DNA of 64,000 bases, taken from assembly GCF_030269645.1 (NCBI RefSeq), contig NZ_BSTR01000010.1, positions 62,001-126,000 of the forward strand, given 5' to 3'. Below are positions 8,672 through 19,074 of the stretch, one piece after another. Each line of letters begins with the position of its first letter. Position 1 is the first letter of the stretch. The notes below the pieces were generated by a model. That model did not search any database. It saw only the letters and a list, made by a program, of their open reading frames with translations, and had not been told where the DNA came from. The position numbers were made by a program, and so were the translations under genes. Origin of the DNA: Actinokineospora sp. NBRC 105648. Lineage in GTDB: Bacteria > Actinomycetota > Actinomycetes > Mycobacteriales > Pseudonocardiaceae.

Positions 8672-9024
8672 GGGGTGTCCTTCTCGGTGGTCCGGGTCGT
8701 CCTGCGCTCGCGTCGGCCGCGGGCGAGCTCGGTGGCCAGCGCGTCGAGGCGCTGGTCCCAGAACCGGCGGAACTGGGCGAGCCAGTCGTCCACCGCGCGC
8801 AGCGCCGCCCCGTCGACCGAGTACAGCCTGCGGGTGCCCTGCGCGCGCACGGCCGTGAAGCCGTTCTCCCGCAACACCCGCAGGTGCTGCGACACCGCGG
8901 GCTGGGAGATGCCGAACTCGGCCCGCACGACCTCGGTGACCGCCCCCGCGGGCTGCTCGCCGTCGGCCAGCAGCTCCAGGATCCGGCGCCGCACCGGGTC
9001 GCCCAAGACGTCGAACGCGTGCAC
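8668..9024 (-). CDS. ArsR-family repressor
   Basis: 118-residue winged-helix repressor: FDVLGDPVRRRILELLADGE, then helix-turn-helix FGISQPAVSQHLRVLRENGF and wing VRAQGTRRLYSVD. This is the metal-independent ArsR subtype usually coupled to SRPBCC genes. It starts at GTG 9022-9024. The C-terminus is basic, rich in Arg and Thr. It is translationally coupled to the SRPBCC gene that follows. A perfect palindrome lies just upstream and is its likely operator. Confidence 0.93.
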   Translation of the reverse strand: MHAFDVLGDPVRRRILELLADGEQPAGAVTEVVRAEFGISQPAVSQHLRVLRENGFTAVRAQGTRRLYSVDGAALRAVDDWLAQFRRFWDQRLDALATELARGRRERRTTRTTEKDTP

Positions 9025-9045
9025 GGCGCCACTATGCCGGGCGCC

Positions 9046-9062
9046 ACTTATATAAGTCAAGG
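9046..9062 (-). promoter_or_regulatory. Palindromic operator and promoter of the ArsR operon
   Basis: ACTTATATAAGT (9046-9057) is a perfect 12-bp palindrome. On the minus strand it directly overlaps TTGACT, a plausible -35 box, so the repressor would block RNA polymerase. The AT-rich palindrome stands out in GC-rich surroundings. Confidence 0.6.
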
Positions 9063-9147
9063 CTGGTATGTCTACATCGGACTTCCGGGGTGACTGTCGT
9101 ACCCCTGGCGTAGCTTCGGCGGCGCAACCCGAAGGGAGTTCAGTACA

Positions 9148-9585
9148 GTGCTGTTCAAGGTGGATCTGACGATGGACTGCGCCGACGCCGGGCGCATGGC
9201 CGAGTTCTACAAGCTGGCGATGGGCTACGTCGACGAACCGCCGCCCGCGCCGTTCGCCACGCGCGAGGAGTGGCTCGCCCAGTTCGACGACGACGAGGAG
9301 GACGGCGGCGGCGGCGCCTGGCTGCACGACCCCACCGGGGTCGCCCCGCGACTGTGCCTGCTGGAGGTCCCCGAACCCAAGACCGCCAAGAACCGCCTGC
9401 ACATCGACCTGCGCGTCGCCCGGGGCGGCACGCCGGAGCAGCGCTGGGCCGCGATCACCGCCGAGGCCGACCGGCTGGTGGCGGCCGGGGCGAGCAGGCT
9501 CGCCGAGTTCACCGGCCACCACATCGTCCTGGCCGATCCGGAGGGCAACGAGTTCTGCCTCGGCGGGCAGTCCACAGTGGACTGA
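9148..9585 (+). CDS. VOC-superfamily (glyoxalase-like) protein
   Basis: 145-residue glyoxalase/bleomycin-resistance-fold protein. The N-terminal strand KVDLTMDCADAGRMAEFYKL and the C-terminal HHIVLADPEGNEFCLG are typical, with an acidic and glycine-rich insertion near residue 50. RLHIDLRVARGG supplies the middle metal-site strand. Members bind divalent metals or small hydrophobic ligands; the substrate cannot be told. Starts at GTG with AAGGGAG upstream. It is a single gene, divergent from the ArsR operon. Confidence 0.85.
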   Translation: MLFKVDLTMDCADAGRMAEFYKLAMGYVDEPPPAPFATREEWLAQFDDDEEDGGGGAWLHDPTGVAPRLCLLEVPEPKTAKNRLHIDLRVARGGTPEQRWAAITAEADRLVAAGASRLAEFTGHHIVLADPEGNEFCLGGQSTVD

Positions 9586-9657
9586 TCGCGTCCGGACCCG
9601 GTCCCGCCGCCTGCGGCTACACTTGACGGCCATGCGGCTGTGCTGGGGGGCCTCGCG

Positions 9658-10011
9658 ATGAGCCCACTGCTGACCTTCACCCGAACGGCGTCGGTCGGGC
9701 ACACCGTGCTGGCCGTCTCGGGTGAGGTCGACATGTCCAGCGCCCACCTGTTCGACCGGGCTTTGGCCGACGCGGTGGGGGAGCGCGCCGGGCCCGTCGT
9801 CGTGGTCGACCTCGGCGCGGTCCGCTTCCTCAGCGCGGTGGGCGTGGACGTCCTGGTCAACGCGCACTGCCGCGCCCGGGACGCCGGTCTGGAACTGCTG
9901 GTGGTCGCGCCCGAGGGCTCGCCCGCGCACCGCACGGTCACCCTCGCGGGCTTGGGCGCCCTGGTCGACCTGCGCCCGTCGATCCACGCCGCACTGTCCC
10001 AAGACACCTGA
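9658..10011 (+). CDS. STAS-domain anti-sigma factor antagonist
   Basis: 117 residues covering a single STAS domain: LAVSGEVDMSSAHLF, then VVVDLGAVRFLSAVGVDVL, where the serine at the phosphorylation site is in FLSAVG. By family knowledge such proteins bind anti-sigma kinases and release a sigma factor under stress; the kinase partner is not nearby. The ATG at 9658 has GGGGGG seven bases upstream; a GTG six codons earlier is possible. The end is close to and convergent with the FAD monooxygenase gene. Confidence 0.9.
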   Translation: MSPLLTFTRTASVGHTVLAVSGEVDMSSAHLFDRALADAVGERAGPVVVVDLGAVRFLSAVGVDVLVNAHCRARDAGLELLVVAPEGSPAHRTVTLAGLGALVDLRPSIHAALSQDT

Positions 10012-10035
10012 CGCGGGCCCCGGCGTCGTCGCGGG

Positions 10036-11394
10036 TCACGCCGGGCGGGTCAGCCAGGCCGCGATGTCGTGGAGCCGAGCCGCGCCCGCCCCGTCGCGGG
10101 CCGTGCCCAGCACGATCCGGTCCGGACGGATGAGTGCCGCGACAACACCGGCCCCGCGCAGCCACCCGGCGAACCGCGAGTCCAGGTCCACCACCACCGG
10201 GTGCGCGCCGAGCCGGTCATCGGACCAGCCCCCGGCGGTGCGCCACTGCGGGCAGACGGTCCCCGCCAGCGGTGACCGCAGGACCAGCCGCCCGGGGCGC
10301 AACCGCGGCGAGGACATCCGCAGGGCCGCCGCGGACACCCCCGGCACCCGCGCCGCGCCGCGCACCACCGACCGGCGCAGCGGCGCGGCGCGGCCCCCGG
10401 TCAGCGCCCAGCCGACGGCCATCGCCCCGCGGATCGTGCTGGTGACGTGCGGGAGCCGCTCGGCCTGGTAGGTGTCGAGCAGCCAGTCCGGCGCGCCCCG
10501 CGCCACCAGGTCGAGCTTCCAGGCCAGGTTGTGCGCGTCGCGCAGGCCCGCGCCCAGGCCCTGCCCGATGAACGGTGGCGTCTCGTGCGCGGCGTCCCCG
10601 AGGAGGAACACGTTGCCCGCGCGCCAACGCCGCGCCGTGCGAGCGCGGAAGGTGTAGGTGGCGACGCGCAGGACCGCGAGGTCGTCGAACGAGACCTCGC
10701 CCAGCCAGGGGCGCAGCAGGGCCCGCGGGTCGGGGGACTCGCCGTCGGCCACCCGGAACTCCCACCGGTAGCGCGTGCCGGTGACCCGCATGAACGTGGT
10801 GGCCCGGACCGGGTCGCAGACCTGGTGCACGCCGTCCCACACCGGTAACCGGGCGGGCGCCTCGACGTCGACGACCAGCCACGTCTCGGGCTTGCCGAGC
10901 TCGCGGGTGCCGATCCCGAGCCGCTCGCGCAGCGCGCTGTCGGCGCCGTCGCAGGCCAGCACGACATCGGCGGTGATCGGACCGGACGTCGTGTGCACGG
11001 TGCGCCCGGACACCCCTGTGACGGTCGTGCCCAGGCGCAGGTCGCCGTCGATCTCGGTGCGCAGCAGGCGTTCCAGGGCGGGTTGGTCGAACATGGACGC
11101 CTCCGGGTGCCCGCCGGGACCCACCACCGCGTCGCGCCGGAACTCCGCGAGCGCACGAGTTTCGGCGTCGACCAGGCGCAGCCCCGGCATCGCTCGGCTG
11201 ACCGCGCGGAACCGCCCCACCACGCCCGCGTCCTGGAGCACCCGCAGCACTTCGCCGTCCAGGTGCACCGCCCGCGGCAGCGGATAGGCCACCTCGTGCC
11301 GTTCCGCGACGACGACGCGGAACCCCCTGCGCCGCAACAACAACGCGGCGGTCAGCCCGACCGGTCCAGCCCCGACGATCACGACGTCTCGCAC
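10036..11394 (-). CDS. FAD-dependent aromatic monooxygenase (PheA/TfdB-MhpA type)
   Basis: 452-residue class A flavoprotein hydroxylase. It shows the dinucleotide motif VIVGAGPVGLTAALLL at the N-terminus, the second FAD/NADPH motif LACDGADSALRERLG, and the GD motif VFLLGDAAHETPPFIGQGLG. Family members hydroxylate phenols or polyketides with NAD(P)H and oxygen. The GTG at 11392-11394 places the dinucleotide motif at the usual distance from the N-terminus; a GTG 11 codons upstream is possible. It is monocistronic and preceded by an AT-rich patch. The substrate is unknown; no aromatic-degradation partners lie next to it. Confidence 0.9.
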   Translation of the reverse strand: MRDVVIVGAGPVGLTAALLLRRRGFRVVVAERHEVAYPLPRAVHLDGEVLRVLQDAGVVGRFRAVSRAMPGLRLVDAETRALAEFRRDAVVGPGGHPEASMFDQPALERLLRTEIDGDLRLGTTVTGVSGRTVHTTSGPITADVVLACDGADSALRERLGIGTRELGKPETWLVVDVEAPARLPVWDGVHQVCDPVRATTFMRVTGTRYRWEFRVADGESPDPRALLRPWLGEVSFDDLAVLRVATYTFRARTARRWRAGNVFLLGDAAHETPPFIGQGLGAGLRDAHNLAWKLDLVARGAPDWLLDTYQAERLPHVTSTIRGAMAVGWALTGGRAAPLRRSVVRGAARVPGVSAAALRMSSPRLRPGRLVLRSPLAGTVCPQWRTAGGWSDDRLGAHPVVVDLDSRFAGWLRGAGVVAALIRPDRIVLGTARDGAGAARLHDIAAWLTRPA

Positions 11395-11433
11395 CCCGCC
11401 ACTGTGCCACCCCGGGCTGGTGCGCACCGGTTC

Positions 11434-11515
11434 AATACCATGTGTAATTAAAATCTAGTAATTATAGAGTCATCTCACTATAAGCTATCAAGATAATGTT
11501 TGGTTGCTGGATATG
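11434..11515. other. AT-rich island upstream of the monooxygenase gene
   Basis: About 80 bases are strongly AT-rich (for example GTAATTAAAATCTAGTAATT), in contrast to roughly 70 percent GC around them. The patch lies between two minus-strand genes. It may hold the promoter and operator of the monooxygenase gene or be a scar of inserted DNA. Confidence 0.5.
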
Positions 11516-11628
11516 GCGGCGGTGCGCTACTTGGGGGAGGGAGCGTGACCTTTAGGTAGAAAAGCGCCTGGAGGGGACGGGGCCGGTTCAGGCGAAACGG
11601 GGTCTCATGCCGGGGCAGTGCTATCGGA

Positions 11629-12831
11629 CTAGCCGGGATCCGGGGCGGGGGAGTGGTGGGTGTTGTTGGCCATGACGCGACCCAGTACCAGCACGACGAG
11701 TCCCGCGACCACCACGCTGAGCAGGCCCACCCGCAGGCTGACCGCGTCGGCGACCACCCCCACCAGCGGTGGCGACGCCAGGCTGCCGATCCGCAGCATC
11801 CAGCTCACCACCGTCAACCCCACCCCCGACGGCAGTCCCGGCAGCTCGTCCGCGCTGTGCATCGCCGCCGGGATCAACGTCGCCACGCCCAGCCCGGCGA
11901 GCGCGAAGCCGACCAGCGTGGTCCACACGGCGGGCACCGCTAAGGCGAACCCGAGGCCCACCGCCGTCAGCGCGCCACCCGCGCGGACGACCGGGCGTTG
12001 GCCGTACCGGTCGATCACCCGGTCGCCGAGCAGCCTGCCCGCAGTCATGGCCACCTGCAGGGAGACGAACGCCAACCCGGCCGTCGCCGCCCCCGCGCCC
12101 AGCGAGCCCGACAGGTACACCGCGCCCCACGACGAACCCGCGTCCTCGACCAGCGCCCCGCACGCGGCCAGCACGCCGAAGGCGACCAGCAACCGCACGG
12201 TGGGCCCACGGAAGCGCCGCGCCACCGTGACCGGCGCCTCCTCCTGGACCCGCTCGGTGTCGTCGTCGCCGGGCAGCATGAAGCGGTAGCACACCAGCGC
12301 CACCACGCTGAACAGCGCGGACGAGGCGAGCATGTGCCAGCCCAACGGCACCGACAGCCCGGCCGCCGCCGAACCCATCAGTCCACCCGCGACCGCGCCG
12401 ATGCTCCACACACCGTGAAACGAGTTCACAATGGATCGGCCGTAGCGGCGCTGCACCCGCAGCCCGTGGGTGTTCTGCGCCACGTCGATCACCGAGTCCA
12501 GCGCGCCCGCCACCAGCATCACCGCGGCGAACGTGAGCCAGTTTCCGGCCAGCGCCACCGCCGCCAGCGCGACCGCCAGCACCACGATGCCCAGCGCGGC
12601 CACCCGCGACGAGCGGAACCGGTTGATCAGCGCGGGCGCGAACAGCCCCGCCACCAGCGCGCCGAGCGGGAACGCCGCCAACGCCGTGCCCAGCGCGGCG
12701 TTGCCCAGCCCCAGACTCGCCTTGATCTCCGGGAAGCGCGGCACCACGTTGGCGAAGAGCGCCCCGTTGGTCAGGAACACCCCCGCCACGGCGAACCGCG
12801 CCCGGGTGTCCGCTGTGGTCTGGGAGGGCAT
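11629..12831 (-). CDS. MFS transporter
   Basis: 400-residue membrane protein with about 12 transmembrane helices, beginning RFAVAGVFLTNGALFANVVP. The A-type loop between helices 2 and 3 is present as ALINRFRSSRVAALG, and a second basic loop DRVIDRYGQRPVVRAGG between helices 8 and 9 marks the duplicated six-helix half. A charged linker LPGDDDTERVQEEAP separates the halves. It resembles fucose-permease/YbjJ-like MFS proteins. The substrate is unknown; export of a small metabolite is as likely as sugar uptake. It is divergent from geosmin synthase. Confidence 0.9.
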   Translation of the reverse strand: MPSQTTADTRARFAVAGVFLTNGALFANVVPRFPEIKASLGLGNAALGTALAAFPLGALVAGLFAPALINRFRSSRVAALGIVVLAVALAAVALAGNWLTFAAVMLVAGALDSVIDVAQNTHGLRVQRRYGRSIVNSFHGVWSIGAVAGGLMGSAAAGLSVPLGWHMLASSALFSVVALVCYRFMLPGDDDTERVQEEAPVTVARRFRGPTVRLLVAFGVLAACGALVEDAGSSWGAVYLSGSLGAGAATAGLAFVSLQVAMTAGRLLGDRVIDRYGQRPVVRAGGALTAVGLGFALAVPAVWTTLVGFALAGLGVATLIPAAMHSADELPGLPSGVGLTVVSWMLRIGSLASPPLVGVVADAVSLRVGLLSVVVAGLVVLVLGRVMANNTHHSPAPDPG

Positions 12832-12977
12832 GGCGATTGAGCCTACCCAGCGAAACCGACGCCCCGGACCGCCACCGTCAGTGGCCCTTGTCGATCATGG
12901 ACTGCCCGATCGGGTGGAATCGCCCGTTGGGGGTTGGCCCGGGGTGCCGCGCACTGGTTGCCTTTCGGCGTCCATGA

Positions 12978-15272
<2,295 letters not shown>

Positions 15273-15279
15273 TGCGCCC

Positions 15280-15311
15280 AGCCCGGTGCCGCCTCGTCGG
15301 GGCACCGGGCT
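15280..15311 (+). terminator. Hairpin terminator of geosmin synthase
   Basis: Perfect 11-bp arms AGCCCGGTGCC and GGCACCGGGCT lie eight bases after the stop codon. Confidence 0.8.
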
Positions 15312-15502
15312 GACTCGTCCCTTGCCCCGCCGCGCGGTGCGCCCCGTCCTCTTGGCACCGCCGTCCCATCCGGCCTCGACGGCTTAGACCTGGTCTCAAG
15401 ACTTGAGGGTGCGTCACTGCGTAACCTGCCGGTCCTGGTCGTCGATCGTGGGCAGTCGTGGCGAAGACGACGCGGCAGCGGCGGGTCGAAGACCGGCTCT
15501 AG

Positions 15503-15649
15503 GCCCGCCGCTCGGTGGTCTGGGCCATCGGGCTGATCGGGATCTTCTACCTGTTCACCCTGGTGCTCGGCTACGGCGCGGGCGCCATCGTCGGCCCGGA
15601 CGCCATCCGCAACGCCCCCGGCAAGGCCAACTCGGCCGCGCCGCTGCTG
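15503..15649 (+). pseudogene. Fragment of a cation/acetate symporter gene (ActP-like)
   Basis: 49 codons of an intact frame encode ARRSVVWAIGLIGIFYLF, then TLVLGYGAGAIVGPD and NAPGKANSAAPLL. This is the pattern of one transmembrane segment and loop of sodium/acetate symporters of the SSS family. An in-frame TAG stands just before it and a TGA soon after, and nothing else of the gene is present. It occupies the place where the N-terminal half of the IS transposase should be, so it arose by recombination inside the element. Confidence 0.7.
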
Positions 15650-15657
15650 GGGGGGGC

Positions 15658-16116
15658 GAGCTGACCGGCCGCAGCCCCACTGACCGGGGTAAAGCCGGCT
15701 CCAAGTACCACGTTCTGTGCGACGCGAACGGGCTACCGCCGCACATCATGTTGTCGGCGGCGAACACCCACGACAGCATGCTGTTCGAGCCGCTGCTGGA
15801 CGCGAACCCGACCGTGCGCGGCCACCACGGTCGGGCGGGCCGGCCACGATGCCGACCGGACAGGCTGCACGCCGACAAGGGCTACGACTACCGCCGCTGC
15901 CGCCGCTACCTGACCCGCCGCGGTATCAAGGTCCGTATCGCCCGGCGCGGGATTGAGGGCAAGTCCCGCCTCGGCCGGGTTCGCTGGGTCGTCGAACGCG
16001 CCATCTCCTGGCTGCTGCGGTTCACACGCCTCGGGCTGCGCTACGACCGGACCGAACGCACCACGCCGGCGCCACTCACGCTGGCCTGCACCGTGATCAA
16101 CCTCCGCCGGCCCGGC
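15658..16116 (+). pseudogene. IS5-family transposase, C-terminal remnant
   Basis: About 153 codons in one frame encode TGRSPTDRGKAGSKYHVL, then a second catalytic aspartate in LHADKGYDYRR and the glutamate region VERAISWLLRFTRLGLRY. These match the middle and end of IS5/IS4-type DDE transposases. The N-terminal DNA-binding part and the first catalytic aspartate are absent; the frame is preceded by the symporter fragment. The frame runs past the usual end into the tail of the cold-shock gene. It is not expected to be active. Confidence 0.85.
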
Positions 16117-16181
16117 ACCATCGACGGGGATGAACGAGCACTCTCGTCGGGAAGTGATCAGCCATCGGTGGGGCCGCCTCT

Positions 16182-17129
16182 TCAGAGGCGTTCGACGCGA
16201 TCGGCCTGCGGGCCCCGGTCGCTCTGACGCACTGTGTACCGGACCCGGTCACCCTTCTGCAGCGGCTCCGACCCCATGATCACGGACGCGTGGGCGAAGA
16301 GATCGTCGCCGCCTGCGTCCGGGGTGATGAAGCCGAAGCCGCGGTCGCCGTCGTAGCGCGCGACGACGCCCTCGCCGCCTCGTACGGGCACGTCCCGCGC
16401 GGCCGGCCCAGCGGCAGCGGCAGGTGCCGACCCCTGCGGCGCCGTCTCGGGCTCGGCGCCCCGGACCAGGTGCACGTCGCGGGCCTGCGGGCCCTTGTCT
16501 CCACTAGCCACCTCGTAGGCGACGCGGTCGCCCTCCGCGAGCCACGTCAGCCCCTCGGCCAGGGCTCGGGCGTGAACGAAGACGTCCCCGGTGCCGGAGT
16601 CGGGGTTGATGAAACCGAAGCCCTTGTCCTCGTCGTACCAGGCCACCGTGCCGTCGGCACCGTCCGCGCCACCAGCCGCAGCGGGTGAGCCGGCCCCTGC
16701 TCCCAGCGGGATCACGTGCCCGGCCTGCGGGCCGCGCTCGCCTTCGACGACCAGGAAGGCCACCCGCTGCCCCTCGGTGACCACGCCGCCGGTCACGATG
16801 GCGGAGCTGTGCACGAAGACGTCGGCGCCGCCGCCGTCCGGCGACGCGAAGCCGTACCCCTTGCCCGGCTCGTACCAGTTGACGGTGCCGAGTAGGCCCA
16901 CGGCGCTGCCGGTGACCGCATCGGCGGTGACGCGAACGCGCAGCGCTTGGGGCCCGCGGTCGTTCTCGCCGACCTCGAACACGACGGCCTGACCCTCGCG
17001 GAGCAGTCTCGCGCCGCCGTCCTCGACGATCTCGGAGGCGTGCACGAACACGTCCGGCGAGCCGTCCTCGGGCGCGAGGAAGCCGAAACCCCGTTCGGCG
17101 TCGAACCAACGGACGGTCCCTTGCGGCAT
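16182..17129 (-). CDS. Protein with four cold-shock domains
   Basis: 315 residues with four cold-shock (OB-fold) domains near 1-67, 79-141, 159-223 and 253-315. Each has an RNP1-like motif (GFGFLAP, GYGFASP, GFGFINP, GFGFITP) and an RNP2-like motif (VFVHA, VFVHS, VFVHA, LFAHA). Linkers after domains 2 and 3 are rich in Ala, Gly and Pro. Normal bacterial Csp proteins are single domains of about 67 residues that bind single-stranded RNA or DNA, so this tetra-domain form should bind longer strands or several at once. The ATG has GGAG six bases upstream. It is the passenger of the IS-like element and reads against the transposase remnant. Confidence 0.92.
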   Translation of the reverse strand: MPQGTVRWFDAERGFGFLAPEDGSPDVFVHASEIVEDGGARLLREGQAVVFEVGENDRGPQALRVRVTADAVTGSAVGLLGTVNWYEPGKGYGFASPDGGGADVFVHSSAIVTGGVVTEGQRVAFLVVEGERGPQAGHVIPLGAGAGSPAAAGGADGADGTVAWYDEDKGFGFINPDSGTGDVFVHARALAEGLTWLAEGDRVAYEVASGDKGPQARDVHLVRGAEPETAPQGSAPAAAAGPAARDVPVRGGEGVVARYDGDRGFGFITPDAGGDDLFAHASVIMGSEPLQKGDRVRYTVRQSDRGPQADRVERL

Positions 17130-17347
17130 CACAGGCTCCAGGTCGAGAGGGCGGGCACTGGCCCCCAGTCTCTCTGACGGACTTCCGGTCCGTCGCGCCG
17201 GGCCCACAGGCGGGCGGTGCGGAGCCAGGGGCGGGCCGTTGGTTCACCTGGCGACACGCCGAGTTTTGAGACCAGGTCTTAGTCCGCTCGGCCGAATCCT
17301 CCCAGGTGTGGCGGATTCGCGGCGTCCGCGTGGCACACTGCCTCGTT

Positions 17348-18058
17348 GTGTGGACATCGGTGGGCTGGCGCGCGCGGTACCGGCGGGTGGTGCGGTCGTC
17401 CTTCGCGACCGTGCCGTTCTACCGGGAGCGGTGGGCGCTGTCCGGTCGCACGGACCCGGTCGTGGTCAGTGGGCGGTTCGGCGACGACGGCGGGGCCGTG
17501 CCGGTCGCGCGGATAGCCGGACGGCTGCCCGAGCTGGTGCCGCTCGCCGGTGGCCGCGCCGACGTGGATCCGGTGCGCGGACTCGGAACCGTGCTGCGCC
17601 CGCCCGCGGGCAGCCTCGTCGTCATGGTCGGCGCACTGCCCCCGATGGACCTCCCGGAAGGAGTGCGCTGCGCCGTGGTGGAGCCGTCCGAGGAGTCCGT
17701 TGTGGACTTCACCGCCCCCTCCGTGATCGCCGTCGGCGCCCCGAAAGACCTGGCACGCCTGGCCAACGCGCTCCCCGAGCACGTCCGGCAGGTGCCCCTG
17801 GTCGCCATCGACGAACTCGCCGACGTGGACACTGGGCTCATCGCCGACGACGTCCTGGGCATCCTCGGTGACCGCCGCGACTGCGGTCAGTGGCACCTGG
17901 ACTGGCAGCGCGTCTACGCCCGGGCGACACCGCTGGGACTCGCGTTCACCTTGCTGCGCCAGCAGTCCCCGCGCTTGGTCGACGTGGTGCCGGTCGAAGG
18001 TGCCCGCGGTGCCGTCGCGTCCTGCCCGCGGCACGGTTCCCCGGTGATCGTGCCATGA
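17348..18058 (+). CDS. Degenerate adenylate-ligase-like protein (PaaK-type ends), 236 residues
   Basis: The N-terminus RRVVRSSFATVPFYRERW resembles the opening helix of phenylacetate-CoA ligase-type enzymes. The C-terminus has CGQWHLDWQRVYARATPLG and a Cys-His pair in SCPRHGSP. No ATP-binding Ser/Thr/Gly loop is visible and the protein is far shorter than the usual 430 residues, so catalysis is doubtful. It is a paralogue of the gene at 21188. The GTG at 17348 is chosen by alignment with that paralogue; no ribosome site is clear and a GTG at 17306 is possible. It overlaps the FemAB-like gene by four bases. The IS right end lies 70 bases upstream. Confidence 0.65.
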   Translation: MWTSVGWRARYRRVVRSSFATVPFYRERWALSGRTDPVVVSGRFGDDGGAVPVARIAGRLPELVPLAGGRADVDPVRGLGTVLRPPAGSLVVMVGALPPMDLPEGVRCAVVEPSEESVVDFTAPSVIAVGAPKDLARLANALPEHVRQVPLVAIDELADVDTGLIADDVLGILGDRRDCGQWHLDWQRVYARATPLGLAFTLLRQQSPRLVDVVPVEGARGAVASCPRHGSPVIVP

Positions 18059-19074
18059 GGACGGAGATCTTCGACCCGCGCACCGACCCGGAACCCGCCT
18101 ACTGGCAGGCATTGCGCCGCACCGCCGGGCTGCGCGCGGACTGGGACTGGCGGGTGCTCGCCGCGCAGGCCTGGGGAGCGCGCACGATCCAGCTGATCAC
18201 CGTGCTGCTCGACGGCGACGAGCCGGTCGGCGTGGTCAACGCCGCGTGGCTCGGGGCGCCGTTGCACCGGTATTCCTTCAACGCCGCCGGATCCCGGCCG
18301 TGGCTGGGCGCGGTGCACGTGCGCGGGCCGGGAACCGGTGCCGTGCCGGGCTGGTGGCTCGCCGACGGTGTGCCGATCACCGTGCTCACCACCGCCTACG
18401 CCCGCGCGATGCGCCGCGAGCTCGGTCCGGGCTGCCTGGCCCTCGTGCTGCGCCAGGTCACTGCCGCGCAGGCCGCCACCGTCGGCCGCGCTCGCGTCGT
18501 GCGGCCCACCGAACCGGTGTGGACACTGCCGGTGCACCGCTGGGGCGGCACCGAGGAGTGGCTGATGTCGTTGAGCCGCAGTCGGCGCAGCAACATGCGG
18601 GCGATCTACCGCAAGGTCGCCGAGAACGAACGGCTGGAGATCGTGCGGCACACCGCGACCACCGAGGTCGACGAGGTGCGCGTCATCGAGGCCATGCGCT
18701 GGAACGACGACAAGTACGGCGGCAAGCTCATCCCGCGGGTGCGGATCTTGAGCGCCTACCTGCGCGAGCTGCTGGCCCAGCCGGACGTGCACTCCTACAG
18801 CTACCTCGACCGCGAGAACGGGCAGCTGATCGCCTTCGGCATGGTGTTCGACCACCCGACCGTGCCGATCGTCCGGTCCTGGACGCAGCGCCCGCTCGAG
18901 CAGGGCGGTGCGAAGTACCTGTACTTCTACCACCTGGCCAAGCAGATCGAGTGGGCCATCGCCGGTGGCAAGACCGGTGTCGAGCTGGGCAAGGGGAAGT
19001 CGCCGGAGAAGCAGTCGCTGGGGGCCGAGCAGACCGACCAGGCCGCGCTGGCCGTGCCTATCCGCCCGTGGTGA
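18055..19074 (+). CDS. GNAT/FemAB-like acyltransferase, copy 1
   Basis: 339-residue soluble protein of the GNAT superfamily (FemAB-like, Acetyltransf_6 group). The C-terminal GNAT domain carries SLSRSRRSNMRAIYRKVAEN, an acceptor region SYSYLDRENGQLIAFGMVF and the family ending KTGVELGKGKSPEKQSLGAE. Such enzymes transfer amino acids or acyl groups to peptidoglycan precursors, glycans or lipids. The ATGA overlap with the ligase-like gene couples the two. Its 3' end overlaps the convergent flippase gene by 17 bases. A second, related gene lies at 24201-25190. Confidence 0.8.
   Translation: MRTEIFDPRTDPEPAYWQALRRTAGLRADWDWRVLAAQAWGARTIQLITVLLDGDEPVGVVNAAWLGAPLHRYSFNAAGSRPWLGAVHVRGPGTGAVPGWWLADGVPITVLTTAYARAMRRELGPGCLALVLRQVTAAQAATVGRARVVRPTEPVWTLPVHRWGGTEEWLMSLSRSRRSNMRAIYRKVAENERLEIVRHTATTEVDEVRVIEAMRWNDDKYGGKLIPRVRILSAYLRELLAQPDVHSYSYLDRENGQLIAFGMVFDHPTVPIVRSWTQRPLEQGGAKYLYFYHLAKQIEWAIAGGKTGVELGKGKSPEKQSLGAEQTDQAALAVPIRPW

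Larger units (their letters stand above)
15387..17278. mobile_element. IS5-like element with TTA duplication, carrying a cold-shock gene
   Basis: The left end reads GACCTGGTCTCAAGACT and the right end, on the other strand, GACCTGGTCTCAAAACT: 17-bp terminal inverted repeats with one mismatch. TTA flanks both sides (15384-15386 and 17279-17281), the 3-bp TNA-type duplication known from IS5-family subgroups. Inside are a short symporter-gene fragment, a transposase fragment of IS5/IS4 DDE type, and a full four-domain cold-shock gene on the other strand. The element is 1892 bp and cannot encode a complete transposase, so it would need one in trans. Confidence 0.8.

Noticed and set aside
15387-17278. 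Functional autonomous insertion sequence
   Set aside because: The transposase lacks its N-terminal part and first catalytic aspartate.
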